DNA from: Haloarcula vallismortis ATCC 29715
GTDB taxonomy: Archaea; Halobacteriota; Halobacteria; Halobacteriales; Haloarculaceae
DNA: 64,000 bases
Assembly (NCBI RefSeq): GCF_000337775.1
Contig: NZ_AOLQ01000040.1
Span: 57,886 to 121,885, forward strand
Reading direction: 5' to 3'
Shown here: positions 52,086 through 61,438 of the stretch, piece by piece
Position numbering within the stretch: the first letter of the stretch is position 1
Layout of the letters: the number at the start of each line of letters is the position of its first letter
Translations under genes and position numbers: made by a program
The notes under the pieces: model-generated
What the model was told of the DNA's origin: nothing
What the model saw: the letters and a program-made list of their open reading frames with translations, nothing else
Database searches by the model: none

Positions 52086-53618
52086 ATGGCAGACACATAC
52101 GTTGGCGCGATCGACCAGGGAACGACTGGCACTCGCTTCATGGTATTCGACCATAGCGGCCAGGTCGTTGCGAACGCTTACGAGAAGCACGAACAGATCT
52201 ATCCGGAGCCCGGCTGGGTCGAACACGACCCCGTCGAAATCTGGGAAAACACGCAGGAAGTCGTGACGAAAGGGCTGGCGGATGCAGGTGTCGGTGCCGA
52301 ACAGCTTGAAGCACTCGGCATCACGAACCAGCGTGAGACGACGATTGTCTGGGACAAGGAGACCGGCAAACCGGTCCACAACGCGCTGGTCTGGCAGGAC
52401 CGCCGAACCACTGACCGCGTCGAAGAGATCCAGGAAGAGGACAAGGTCGAATGGATTCGGGGGAAGACCGGACTGGAATGTGATGCCTACTTCTCGGCGA
52501 CGAAGACCGAGTGGATCCTCGACAACGCGGAGCCGCTCAAGATGCAGAGCTCGCGCGGCGCTGACCTCCGCGAACGGGCCGAAGACGGCGAGCTTCTGAT
52601 GGGAACCATCGACGCGTGGCTCATCTACAAGCTCACCGGCAACCACATCACGGATGTCTCGAACGCATCGCGGACGATGCTGTACAACATCCACGACATG
52701 GAGTGGGACGATGAACTCCTCGAAGAGTTCGGTGTTCCGAAGTCCATGGTGCCGGAGGTCCGCCCATCCTCCGACGAGAGCCTGTACGGCCACACTGACG
52801 CGGACGGCTTCCTCGAAGAGGAAGTTCCCGTCGCGGGCGCGCTGGGCGACCAGCAGGCCGCGCTGTTCGGCCAGACCTGCTTCGATAAGGGCGACGCCAA
52901 AAACACCTACGGGACCGGCGCGTTCTACCTGATGAACACCGGTTCCGAAGCAGTCGCCTCCGATAACGGCCTGCTGACGACCGTCGGCTTCCAGATGTCT
53001 GGCGAGCCCGTCCAGTACGCGCTTGAGGGCTCCATCTTCATCGCCGGCGCAGCCATCGAATGGCTCGAAGACGTCGATCTCATCAACAACGCCGCCCAGA
53101 CAGCGGAACTGGCCCGCTCGGTCGAATCGACCGACGGTGTCTACATGGTGCCGGCCTTCACGGGTCTCGGCGCTCCGCACTGGGACGGCCGCGCCCGCGG
53201 GACGATTGTCGGGATGACTCGCGGAACGCGAAAAGAACACATCGTGCGTGCGACTCTGGAATCCATCGCGTACCAGACCCGCGACCTCGCGGAAGCGATG
53301 GAGGAAGACTCCGGTGTCGAGATGACGACGCTGCGAGTCGACGGCGGTGCTGTCAAGAACAACTTCCTCTGTCAGCTCCAGTCCGACATTATCCAGACGG
53401 ACATCGCCCGCCCGCAGGTCGACGAGACGACCGCACTGGGTTCGGCGTACGCGGCCGGTCTCGCCGTCGGGTACTGGGACACCGTCGACGAACTCCGGGA
53501 CAACTGGCAGGTCGACGAGGAGTTCTCGCCGGAGATGGACGCCGAGGATGCAGACAAGATGTACGCTCGCTGGGACGACGCCGTCGACCGTTCCCGCGAC
53601 TGGGCACAGGAGGAATAA
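52086..53618 (+). CDS. glpK: Glycerol kinase
   Basis: A 510-residue FGGY-family kinase that phosphorylates glycerol to sn-glycerol-3-phosphate. It begins with the ATP/phosphate motif 'GAIDQGTTGTRF', has 'GWVEHDP' near 42-48, 'QDRRT' near 102, 'GTGAFYLMNTG' near 278 and 'VDGGAVKNNF' near 418-427. Length is standard. The next gene starts 3 bp downstream, so the two are one transcript. Confidence 0.96.
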   Translation: MADTYVGAIDQGTTGTRFMVFDHSGQVVANAYEKHEQIYPEPGWVEHDPVEIWENTQEVVTKGLADAGVGAEQLEALGITNQRETTIVWDKETGKPVHNALVWQDRRTTDRVEEIQEEDKVEWIRGKTGLECDAYFSATKTEWILDNAEPLKMQSSRGADLRERAEDGELLMGTIDAWLIYKLTGNHITDVSNASRTMLYNIHDMEWDDELLEEFGVPKSMVPEVRPSSDESLYGHTDADGFLEEEVPVAGALGDQQAALFGQTCFDKGDAKNTYGTGAFYLMNTGSEAVASDNGLLTTVGFQMSGEPVQYALEGSIFIAGAAIEWLEDVDLINNAAQTAELARSVESTDGVYMVPAFTGLGAPHWDGRARGTIVGMTRGTRKEHIVRATLESIAYQTRDLAEAMEEDSGVEMTTLRVDGGAVKNNFLCQLQSDIIQTDIARPQVDETTALGSAYAAGLAVGYWDTVDELRDNWQVDEEFSPEMDAEDADKMYARWDDAVDRSRDWAQEE

Positions 53619-53621
53619 TCC

Positions 53622-54755
53622 ATGATAGAGACGCTTCCCCTACAGATTCCGGTTTTCGGCATGGGAGTTCCGGATCTCCTGCTGCTGATAATCGCCGCCT
53701 TCGCCGGCGGTGCCTTCGGCGCAGCAGTCGGCGCGCTCCCGGCGTTCTGTTTCACCGGCTTCATGGTCATCGCCGGACAGGCAGTCGCGATTCTCCGGGG
53801 CAGTATCGTCGGCCAACTCGGAGAACTCGGAGCTGATGGGCTGGCGACTGGCGTGACCGGTGCTATCGCGTTCGGTCCCGTCTTCGGACCACACATCTCC
53901 TTCGCGGGTGGTGCCGCAGCGGCCGCGTACGCCGCGAAGAGCGACGGAATGTACGAGCCGGACGACGGCGACTACCACCCCGCAAAGGACATCGCCTACG
54001 CGCTCGGAACGCGACCGGATATCCTCGCAGTCGGTGGCCTGTTCGGTATCTTCGGGATGGTCGTCCGTCAAGTGTCCGGCGGACTCGCGCTCCCGTGGGA
54101 CCCAATCGCGCTGGGTGTCGTCCTGTCAGCTGCCGCCCACCGCGTCGTGTTCGGCTACCCGCTGATCGGCGCTGGCAGTCGGAACATCCTCGATATGTCG
54201 CCGTTCGAGAACGGTGAGAAACGCGTGGCAACAGACGGTGGCAGTGGTGAAGCGACCACTGACGGCGGCGTTGCGGAATCGTACCGCCTTGCTGTCGAGC
54301 CGTGGCTGCCCCACCAGTACCGGTGGGCAAACGTCGCGATGATCGGCCTCGTCGCCGGCCTGCTCGGTGGCTGGATCGCTCTCCAGACCGGCAGTGCGTT
54401 CCTCGGCTTCGGTATCTCCGCAGCGAGCCTGACATTCCTCAACCTCGGCGTTGAGAAAATCCCGGTGACCCACCACATGACCTTGCCCGCGAGCACGGCT
54501 GCACTGGCCGTCTTCGGCGGTGCACCGGAGCTGGGTACGATGGCCGCCGTCGTCGCCATCCTCGTTGCCGGCGTGTTCGGTGCCTACGGCGCACTCATCG
54601 GAGAGGTCGTCCAGCGCGTGTTCTACGCACATTCGGACACGCACTTCGACCCGCCCGCAGCGGCAATCGTTGTCGCGACGTTGACCGTCTTTATCCTCGC
54701 TGTCGTGGGCGTCTTTGGCGGCACTTCCTGGGTCCCGGCCCTAGGTATGGTCTAA
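53622..54755 (+). CDS. Integral membrane protein of the glycerol operon, candidate glycerol uptake protein
   Basis: A 377-residue protein with about eight to ten hydrophobic helices, Gly/Ala-rich, and a soluble acidic loop near 190-225. It contains no NPA motifs, so it is not an aquaporin-type GlpF. It starts 3 bp after glpK. Similar haloarchaeal genes next to glpK have been proposed as glycerol uptake or facilitator proteins. That role is inferred from position. No ATP-binding or other enzyme motif is seen. Confidence 0.72.
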   Translation: MIETLPLQIPVFGMGVPDLLLLIIAAFAGGAFGAAVGALPAFCFTGFMVIAGQAVAILRGSIVGQLGELGADGLATGVTGAIAFGPVFGPHISFAGGAAAAAYAAKSDGMYEPDDGDYHPAKDIAYALGTRPDILAVGGLFGIFGMVVRQVSGGLALPWDPIALGVVLSAAAHRVVFGYPLIGAGSRNILDMSPFENGEKRVATDGGSGEATTDGGVAESYRLAVEPWLPHQYRWANVAMIGLVAGLLGGWIALQTGSAFLGFGISAASLTFLNLGVEKIPVTHHMTLPASTAALAVFGGAPELGTMAAVVAILVAGVFGAYGALIGEVVQRVFYAHSDTHFDPPAAAIVVATLTVFILAVVGVFGGTSWVPALGMV

Positions 54756-54785
54756 AGCGGTACCTCTATATTCCCGTCCCAAACG

Positions 54786-54793
54786 CTATAACA
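54786..54793 (+). promoter_or_regulatory. TATA box of the Orc1/Cdc6-type gene
   Basis: CTATAACA about 17-24 bases before the ATG at 54810, near the spacing expected for a leaderless transcript. Confidence 0.45.
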
Positions 54794-54809
54794 CATATCT
54801 CTCTGAACG

Positions 54810-55985
54810 ATGGACATCGAAGCGAGAATCAAGCGACGACAACGCCGGAACGGTGAGCCACGGCTCATTCAGGATTACGAGGCCATCTCACCGGTCGTCC
54901 ACATAGAGGAACCGGCTGACCGCGGTCCAGTGCTTGAGCGGCTCCTCGACCACCTCGATCCGGTGTTCGATGGGCAGCTTCCCCCGAACGCGTACGTGTA
55001 CGGCCCATCTGGTTCAGGGAAGTCCGCAGTTATCACGGCACTTTTCGCCAGTCTGGAACAGCTCCCGACGGAGCAACAGGCGATTATCCATACGACAACC
55101 CGCGCACAGCCACCGACCTCCCCGTCGTTCGTCTACGTAAACGCCCGGGAAACCGCAAGCGAGTTCGCGTTCTATCACGCTATCTTGGACGCACTCGTGG
55201 ACGACTCGGTGCCTGAACACGGAATCGGGACGGAGACGCTCAAGTCTCGCCTCCACGACCTGGTCCGGGAGCAACGCACGGGTATCGTCATTGCAGTTGA
55301 CCACATCAGCGAACCGGAGAGCATCCAAGCCTCGGCTCTCGTTGACCTGTTTGCCGGCTTACCGAGTAACGTCAGCTGGCTGGCTATCGGTCGGGATGAC
55401 CCGTCGGCGACTGAGCTGACACGGTACACCGCTGAGTCGATCAGTATCGACCGCTATCAACGGCAGATGCTCGTCGACGTGTTGATGACCAGAACCTCGA
55501 ACGGACTGGCCCAGCAGGGACTCGGCCACGGTCTGGCGCGGCATATCGCGGACTGGGCAGACGGAAACGCTCACGACGCCCTTGCCGCGTTGTTTATCGC
55601 TGCAGAACTTGCCCAGGAACGGGGACAGGACCGCATCACACAGGCCAACGTCGACGCGGCCATCGCAGAAGTGCCCGATCCATGTGTTTCGTTGGGCGTT
55701 GTCCTCTCTCTGCCGACGAACAGGCAAATCGTCCTCAGAGAACTCATCGACTTAGAGGAGAGCGAACGCTCTTCAGTAACGGCGACGACAGAGGCGATTG
55801 CGTCGGCACAATCAGTCGACCTCTCACCCGGGACCGTCAAGCGATTCCTCTACGAAATGGCTGAATCCGGCGTGGTCGACCGCGTCGAGGCGACGGCCAC
55901 CAACGGTCAGGGACGCCCGCCGAGCCGTGTCGAACCGCGGTTTCCACCGACGGCCTTCCGGCGGCTGTACGACCTACAACAGTAG
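54810..55985 (+). CDS. Orc1/Cdc6-type AAA+ ATPase with altered Walker B
   Basis: A 391-residue Orc1/Cdc6-family protein. The N terminus 'IQDYEAISPVVHIEEPADR' leads to Walker A GPSGSGKS at 65-72. Walker B reads 'GIVIAVDHI' with His165 in place of the catalytic Glu, so ATP binding may be kept but hydrolysis lost. A winged helix follows in the last 90 residues. No repeated origin-recognition boxes or AT-rich duplex-unwinding element are visible in the short gaps around the gene, so it is probably one of the accessory Orc paralogues common in haloarchaea rather than an origin marker. Confidence 0.82.
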   Translation: MDIEARIKRRQRRNGEPRLIQDYEAISPVVHIEEPADRGPVLERLLDHLDPVFDGQLPPNAYVYGPSGSGKSAVITALFASLEQLPTEQQAIIHTTTRAQPPTSPSFVYVNARETASEFAFYHAILDALVDDSVPEHGIGTETLKSRLHDLVREQRTGIVIAVDHISEPESIQASALVDLFAGLPSNVSWLAIGRDDPSATELTRYTAESISIDRYQRQMLVDVLMTRTSNGLAQQGLGHGLARHIADWADGNAHDALAALFIAAELAQERGQDRITQANVDAAIAEVPDPCVSLGVVLSLPTNRQIVLRELIDLEESERSSVTATTEAIASAQSVDLSPGTVKRFLYEMAESGVVDRVEATATNGQGRPPSRVEPRFPPTAFRRLYDLQQ

Positions 55986-56015
55986 TCCAACGTGCGGCGG
56001 TCAGGTCGACGTTTT

Positions 56016-56987
56016 TCAGACGCGCTGTGACGGATCGCCTGTGCCACCGGTCAGCGCTGACGCCAGTGCGCCGCGAACCACGACGTCGTCGCCGAACTGC
56101 GTCAACTGAATGTCCGGGATGTTCGACATCACCATGTCATCGAGCCGGTCCCGAATCGGGTCTAGTACCTGCTCCGGGTTGTTGAGCGCAACGGCCCCGC
56201 CGACGTAAACGACGAGAGGCGCGTACGCGTGAACGATGTTTGCAACGCCGATAGCGTTCCAGTGACAGATCTGATCGAGAACGTGGGATGCGAACTGGTC
56301 TTCACCAGCGTATTCGAAGATATCCGCCGCCGAAAACTCCTCAGTCTCGATTGGGAGTGCCGTCTCGACGGGGTCTTCTCGGTGCAGTTGCGTGGCATAC
56401 CGCGGGATGTTCTCGCCCGAGCAGTACGCCTCCCAGTGGCCGTCGTGCCCACACCCGCAGGTCATGAAACCGTGTGGGTCAATGGTCAGGTGGCCGACTT
56501 CCCCGGCGTTGCCGTCCCAGCCTGACAGAATGTTCCCGTCGACGGCGACCCCCGCGCCGACCCCGGAGGAGATAGTGAGATACACCATGTCATCGGGGCT
56601 CCGGTCCGAGTAGAACCGCTCGCCGATAACGCCGGCGTTGGCGTCGTTGTGCAAGGAGACCCGCTCGGTGCCGATGAGATTCTCGACCGGCCCGGTCAGC
56701 GGAATTCGGTCGATAGTGTCAGGAAGGTTCGCGGGGTTTTCGACGACACCTTCGGCCAGATCCATCGGACCGAAGGACCCGATACCAGCGGCAACCACGT
56801 CCGTGGGGGCGATATCGGCGGCGTCACACGCCTGCCGGATTGCGTCAAGAACCGCTTCCGTAACCGCGATACCTGCCGGTCCACGCGGTGTCTCAGTTTT
56901 ATGTGACGCGACTATCGAACCTGTCTCGTCACCAATAACAGCCCGAATATGTGTCGCTCCGAGGTCGACCCCTGCGTAAGCGCCCAT
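56016..56987 (-). CDS. ROK-family sugar kinase, probable glucokinase
   Basis: A 323-residue ROK kinase. The phosphate motif 'GVDLGATHIRAVIGDETG' is at residues 5-22. The sugar-binding 'GEVGHLTID' near 178-186 and the zinc site 'CGCGHDGHWEAYC' near 192-204 follow; the usual third Cys of the zinc motif is His here. Haloarchaeal homologues phosphorylate glucose. Since sugars are degraded mostly without early phosphorylation in this group, its role may be biosynthetic. The ATG at 56987 starts the family alignment. Confidence 0.82.
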   Translation of the reverse strand: MGAYAGVDLGATHIRAVIGDETGSIVASHKTETPRGPAGIAVTEAVLDAIRQACDAADIAPTDVVAAGIGSFGPMDLAEGVVENPANLPDTIDRIPLTGPVENLIGTERVSLHNDANAGVIGERFYSDRSPDDMVYLTISSGVGAGVAVDGNILSGWDGNAGEVGHLTIDPHGFMTCGCGHDGHWEAYCSGENIPRYATQLHREDPVETALPIETEEFSAADIFEYAGEDQFASHVLDQICHWNAIGVANIVHAYAPLVVYVGGAVALNNPEQVLDPIRDRLDDMVMSNIPDIQLTQFGDDVVVRGALASALTGGTGDPSQRV

Positions 56988-57011
56988 GCTGGTCGAAGGG
57001 TTGCCCCACCG

Positions 57012-57019
57012 ATACTTAA
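57012..57019 (-). promoter_or_regulatory. TATA element of the ROK kinase gene
   Basis: TTAAGTAT on the minus strand, about 25-32 bases upstream of the ATG at 56987, fitting a leaderless transcript. Confidence 0.5.
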
Positions 57020-57039
57020 CTACACAGATTCTACTGCGA

Positions 57040-58830
57040 TCAGTAGTCTCGCTCGCTGCCCGAGATGTCCTCTCGGCCAACGGCTTCCTCATAGACGACG
57101 CCGCGCTCGGAATCCAGTGTGACAGTCGACCCGTCAGAGACAGCATCGGGCAAGTCCGCGTTCGAGATCATCGGAATCGAAAGCTCGCGGGCGACGATGG
57201 CCGCGTAGCTCGTGACGCCCTCGTGGGCGTCGATGATGCCGCCGATACGGCTGGTGTCGCCGACGAACTCGCCGTCGAACCCTTCGGGCACTGCCAGAAT
57301 GGCCCCGTCGGGGATGTTCGAGAGGTCGCCCGGCGACTCCCGGGGCGGTGCTGTCGAAATCCGATGGACGGGACCGGTCACTAAACCGTCGACGATGGAC
57401 CGACCACTGGCGACCGTTTCGGCCGCGACGTGGACTTTCAGCATGTTCGCCGTGTTCATCCCCTCCAGTTCGGTCATCATCCCCGAAAGGACGACAACCG
57501 TGTCACCGCTGTCCGCGGCTTCGGTGTCGAGGGCCGCCTGGACTGCGGTCTGGATGACGGCATCAGCGCCTTCGGTGGTGTACTCGGTCGTTACGGGTGT
57601 GATACCCCACGAGAGTGCGAGCTTCCGGCGGACGCGCTCGCTCGGCGTCGACGCAACGATAGGAATCGACGGCCGATACTTCGCCGATTTCAGGGCGGTG
57701 TAGCCGGATTCGGAGGCAGCGACAATCGCCGACGCCCCGATATCGCGGGCGAGGAACCGACCGGAGCGTGCGAGCGCGTCGGTTCGGGTATCACCGGCGT
57801 TCGGCACGCGCTGTTCGCGTGACTCGGCGTACTCATCGCTACCCTCGACATCGCAGATGATGCGGTCCATCGTCTCGACGACTCGTGCCGGGTGGTCACC
57901 GATAGCGGTTTCGCCTGAGAGCATCACCGCGTCGGTGCCGTCGAGCACTGCGTTGGCCACGTCCGAGGCCTCTGCGCGGGTCGGTCGCCGCGAGTGAACC
58001 ATCGAGTCCAGCATCTCGGTGGCGGTGATGACGGGAACGCCCGCCTCGTGACACCGCCGGATGATGCGCTTCTGGATTATCGGAACGTCTTCCAGCGGGC
58101 ACTCGACGCCGAGGTCGCCGCGGGCGACCATCACGCCGTAGGCCTCGTCGATGATCGAGTCGAGGTTCTCGACGGCTCCGGCGCGTTCGATCTTGGCGAT
58201 AATCGGGATATCGACGCCGCGCTCTTCGAGCGCCTGGCTGATCTCGTAAATATCATCGCCGTCACGGACGAACGACGCGGCCACGAAATCTGGCTCTTTC
58301 TCGGCGGCCACGTCGAGTTCTCGCTCGTCGTTTGCCGTAATCGTCGGCAGGTCGAGCTCGACACCGGGGACGTTGACTCCCTTGCGGGCGGCCAGCTTGC
58401 CGCCGTTCTCGACGGTCGCAAACACTGTGTCGCCCTCGACGCGCTCGACAGTCGTCTCGATGCGGCCGTCGTCAAGGAGCACGCGGTCACCCGGTTCGAC
58501 TGCCGTAATCGATTGCGAGAGGCCGACCTCCTCGGGCGTCGCGTCGTCACCGACGACATACCGGATGGTTGACCCCTCCGTCAGCTGAATCGGTTCGTCT
58601 ATCTCCGCAGTTCGGACCTCCGGCCCGGGCATATCCAGCATTGCCGCGACCGGTTCCTCGACTGCCTCGTCTACCTCACGGATGCGGTCGATCATCTCTC
58701 GGCGGTGTTCCGGCGAGCCGTGACTCGCGTTCAGCCTGGCAACGGACATACCGGCCTTTGCAAGTGACGCGATGTCGTCGACGGAATCAGATGCGGGACC
58801 GAGGGTACAGACGATTTTTGCGCTACGCAT
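57040..58830 (-). CDS. pyk: Pyruvate kinase with C-terminal swivel domain
   Basis: A 596-residue pyruvate kinase, which makes pyruvate and ATP from PEP. The N-terminal 'KIVCTLGPAS', 'IIAKIERAGAVENLDSI' (active-site Lys) and 'MVARGDLGVECPLEDVP' are all present. The last 90 residues form an extra PEP-utilising-enzyme swivel domain, as in Bacillus pyruvate kinases. In the corresponding loop 'HEGVTSYAAIVA' the phospho-His position is Tyr, so the domain is not a phosphotransfer module. The ATG at 58830 gives the family start. Upstream on the same strand is KDG kinase. Confidence 0.94.
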   Translation of the reverse strand: MRSAKIVCTLGPASDSVDDIASLAKAGMSVARLNASHGSPEHRREMIDRIREVDEAVEEPVAAMLDMPGPEVRTAEIDEPIQLTEGSTIRYVVGDDATPEEVGLSQSITAVEPGDRVLLDDGRIETTVERVEGDTVFATVENGGKLAARKGVNVPGVELDLPTITANDERELDVAAEKEPDFVAASFVRDGDDIYEISQALEERGVDIPIIAKIERAGAVENLDSIIDEAYGVMVARGDLGVECPLEDVPIIQKRIIRRCHEAGVPVITATEMLDSMVHSRRPTRAEASDVANAVLDGTDAVMLSGETAIGDHPARVVETMDRIICDVEGSDEYAESREQRVPNAGDTRTDALARSGRFLARDIGASAIVAASESGYTALKSAKYRPSIPIVASTPSERVRRKLALSWGITPVTTEYTTEGADAVIQTAVQAALDTEAADSGDTVVVLSGMMTELEGMNTANMLKVHVAAETVASGRSIVDGLVTGPVHRISTAPPRESPGDLSNIPDGAILAVPEGFDGEFVGDTSRIGGIIDAHEGVTSYAAIVARELSIPMISNADLPDAVSDGSTVTLDSERGVVYEEAVGREDISGSERDY

Positions 58831-58930
58831 TGTGACCTCCGTCTCCGGGGAGCCACAGTTTACAGCGTTCATAGTTAATCATACCCTGCCGTTCCCCGCG
58901 AAGGGATAAGAAGCTTGCTGGACGCCGCAG

Positions 58931-59890
58931 CTACCGCGAAATCGCTTCCGTGTCGCCGCTGAGAATCGAACGGATTTCATCGGGCGACACGACAGCAATA
59001 TCGCCCGGAATCGTCCGTTTGAGCGCGGCTGTCGCGGCACCCCAGGCAAGCCCGTCTGCAACGGTGCCCCCAGAGAGATACTGCGACAGGAAGCCGCCGA
59101 CGAAGGAGTCGCCGGTCCCGACCGGATGCGCGTCGGTTGACTCGAACGTCGGTTGCTCCGTCACAGTCCCGTCGGCGAGTGCGAGCGCCCCGTCGCTACC
59201 GCGGGTGATTACTGTCGCGTCGAACTCGTACTCGGCCGCGAGGTCCCGCGCAATCGCTTCCGCGTCGCCGGTCCGGTCAAGCACGACGTTCGCATCGCGT
59301 TCGGCGACCACGAGCACGTCCACGGCCGGGAACAACTCAGTCAGCACTGAACGGGCTTTGGCTGGTGTCCAGAGCTTCGAGCGGTAGTTCAGGTCGAGGC
59401 TCGTGGTTGTGCCCGCCTCCTGTGCGAGCGAGAGGAGGTCAGCAGTGGTCGATTCGAGTGTCTCCGAGAGCGCCGGTGTGATACCCGACGTGTGGAACGC
59501 CGCAGCGTCCGTGATGGTCTCGGTTGGAAGCTCCGCCGGTGTGACGGTTGTGACACTGGCGTTTTGGCGGTCGTAGATGACATCGTTACCTCGCGGTGGA
59601 CTGCCCTGCTCGAGGTAGTAGGTTCCCTGTCGGGCGCTGTCTGAGTCGTCCCAGGCAACATCGACCGACACGCCATGCTGTTTGAGTTCACCCGTAACTC
59701 GGTGGCCGACCGGCGAATCCGGGAGTTTTGAGGTCCACATCGCATCGAGTCCAAGCCGTTGAGCAGCGACTGCGACGTTTGACTCTGCGCCAGCCGCCCT
59801 GACGGTGTACTGGTCCGCAGTCTCCAGTCGCTCGTCGTCAGGTGGCGATAACCGCAGCATTGTCTCACCGAACGTAACTAACTCCGTCAT
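58931..59890 (-). CDS. kdgK: 2-keto-3-deoxygluconate kinase, PfkB family
   Basis: A 319-residue PfkB kinase. It starts 'VTFGETMLRLSPPD', the KDG-kinase variant of the family N terminus, has 'AAGAESNVAVAAQRLG' near 32-47, and ends with the catalytic 'VGTGDSFVGGF' near 257-267. It phosphorylates 2-keto-3-deoxygluconate to KDPG in the semi-phosphorylative Entner-Doudoroff path used by haloarchaea. It is 100 bp upstream of pyruvate kinase on the same strand. Confidence 0.88.
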   Translation of the reverse strand: MTELVTFGETMLRLSPPDDERLETADQYTVRAAGAESNVAVAAQRLGLDAMWTSKLPDSPVGHRVTGELKQHGVSVDVAWDDSDSARQGTYYLEQGSPPRGNDVIYDRQNASVTTVTPAELPTETITDAAAFHTSGITPALSETLESTTADLLSLAQEAGTTTSLDLNYRSKLWTPAKARSVLTELFPAVDVLVVAERDANVVLDRTGDAEAIARDLAAEYEFDATVITRGSDGALALADGTVTEQPTFESTDAHPVGTGDSFVGGFLSQYLSGGTVADGLAWGAATAALKRTIPGDIAVVSPDEIRSILSGDTEAISR

Positions 59891-59914
59891 AGCCGACGTT
59901 GCTCACTGGCTGGG

Positions 59915-59920
59915 TATAAA
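59915..59920 (-). promoter_or_regulatory. TATA box of KDG kinase
   Basis: TTTATA on the minus strand within GGATTTATACC, about 25-30 bases upstream of the ATG at 59890. Confidence 0.6.
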
Positions 59921-60033
59921 TCCCGGAGAACCAGTCGTCTGGCGAGCCCAGTAGCCATCCCTTACCTGAACCGTAGACAGTGACTTCATAGCTCTGATGC
60001 GTGATTACTGGCAGTATCAATCTTCTCCAAAAG

Positions 60034-60041
60034 TTTATGTG
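60034..60041 (+). promoter_or_regulatory. TATA box of the LivK-transducer operon
   Basis: TTTATGTG, 25-32 bases upstream of the ATG at 60066, in an AT-rich stretch. Confidence 0.5.
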
Positions 60042-60065
60042 CTATAGTAATTTACACACGCGAGT

Positions 60066-61436
60066 ATGGATTCAGGGAGAAATGGTGGTGGGCCGACCGT
60101 CTCTAGGCGGAACCTACTCCGTTCGATTGGTGCGTCCGGACTGGCCGGACTCGCGGGCTGCGGTGGTAGCGAGGGTGTGACAGATGGGGACGAGACGCCG
60201 ACCCCAACTCCAGTTGGAAACTTTCCCGTGTCCGGGGAGTCGGTGACGTTCGGTTTCAACGTCGCTTCTTCGGGGGCGTACTCAACGGCCGGCAAGCAGG
60301 AGATACGAGGCTTCAAACTCGCGGTCAAGCACATTAACAACGGTGGTGGGTGGGTAACGAGCGAGACGTACGAGTCACCGCTGGACGGTGACGGACTTCT
60401 CGGTAAGGATGTCGAATTCGCTGTCGAAGACACGGGTGGCAGTTCAGATACCGCCCGGAGCAACGCACAGCGGCTCATTGATAGTGAGGATGTCATTATG
60501 CTTGCTGGTGGCACGTCCAGCAGTTCCGGCCGGGCCAATCAGGAGGTTGCTGCGCAGAACCAGGTCGTGTATATGTCGACGATGGGTAACACGAACTCGC
60601 TCACGGGGGCCGACTGTAACCGGTACTCCTTCCGCGAGATGTTCAACAACCGCATGGCGGCCGAAGCGCTTGCTCCGGCCCTCAGTGACGAGTTCGGAGA
60701 CGACGTCGATTACGTCAAGATCTCTCAGGACAATGAGTGGGGACGGACGCTCCGGGACGATATGGATACAGCCCTCGGGAACCTTGGCTGGGCACCTGTT
60801 TGGGACACGACTGCACAGGTCGGAACAACAGACTACTCTCAGTACGCAGAGGACCTCGGGGCGGTCGATTTCGACGTGATCGTGCTCGGTCTCGGGGGCC
60901 TCGACGCAGTAAACGCACTCAAAGCGTTCCGAGATGAGTTCCCGGAGTCGAGTATCGTCCTTCCGATGGCTTCGAAAAATATTGCCCAGACCGCAGGGGG
61001 TGCGATAGAGGGCGTTATCGGAACTGTCGCCTGGAGTCCGGCAATCAACTCGCCGCTGTCTAATACATTCCGAGAGACGTTCCGTGAGGAGTACGGCAGT
61101 TCGACTGGGTCCTCGAAATCAGCCACGCCATCAGGCCCAGCGCATATCGCATATACGCAAACGCTGCAATACGCCAGCGCAGTCGAGCGGGCGGGGACGT
61201 TCAATCCGCTCGAGGTAATCGGAGCGCTTGAAGGACACGAGTACGACGCCGGCCTCGGACCGCAAACGCTCCGTGCCTGTGATCATCAGGCGATGCGCCA
61301 GGTGCCGGTCGTGAGAGGAAAATCGGAGGTACAGCAGTCCTATGGCACCTACTACGATCTGATCGGGGACCCAGTGGATGTACAATACGCGTGCGATAGC
61401 GGCCCAGCGGCGAACTGCTCGCTTGGAGGGAGCTAA
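60066..61436 (+). CDS. LivK-type binding lipoprotein paired with a transducer
   Basis: A 456-residue peripla_BP_6 protein. Tat motif Arg-Arg with 'NLLRSIGASGLAGLAGC' (lipobox Cys near 32) and a Thr/Pro linker precede the binding domain, which opens 'VTFGFNVASSGAYSTAGKQEIRG'. There is no permease or ATPase nearby; instead the next gene, 2 bp downstream, is a membrane transducer. The pair resembles BasB-BasT of Halobacterium, where a LivK-type lipoprotein presents amino acids to a transducer. A chemosensory or signalling role, not transport, is therefore likely (inference). Confidence 0.85.
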   Translation: MDSGRNGGGPTVSRRNLLRSIGASGLAGLAGCGGSEGVTDGDETPTPTPVGNFPVSGESVTFGFNVASSGAYSTAGKQEIRGFKLAVKHINNGGGWVTSETYESPLDGDGLLGKDVEFAVEDTGGSSDTARSNAQRLIDSEDVIMLAGGTSSSSGRANQEVAAQNQVVYMSTMGNTNSLTGADCNRYSFREMFNNRMAAEALAPALSDEFGDDVDYVKISQDNEWGRTLRDDMDTALGNLGWAPVWDTTAQVGTTDYSQYAEDLGAVDFDVIVLGLGGLDAVNALKAFRDEFPESSIVLPMASKNIAQTAGGAIEGVIGTVAWSPAINSPLSNTFRETFREEYGSSTGSSKSATPSGPAHIAYTQTLQYASAVERAGTFNPLEVIGALEGHEYDAGLGPQTLRACDHQAMRQVPVVRGKSEVQQSYGTYYDLIGDPVDVQYACDSGPAANCSLGGS

Positions 61437-61438
61437 CT

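Noticed and set aside
51996..53240. 414-codon minus-strand reading opposite glpK
   Set aside because: Antisense shadow of a highly conserved glycerol kinase.
54700..54830. Replication origin next to the Orc1/Cdc6 gene
   Set aside because: The upstream gap is only about 54 bp and no repeated recognition boxes are seen on either side.
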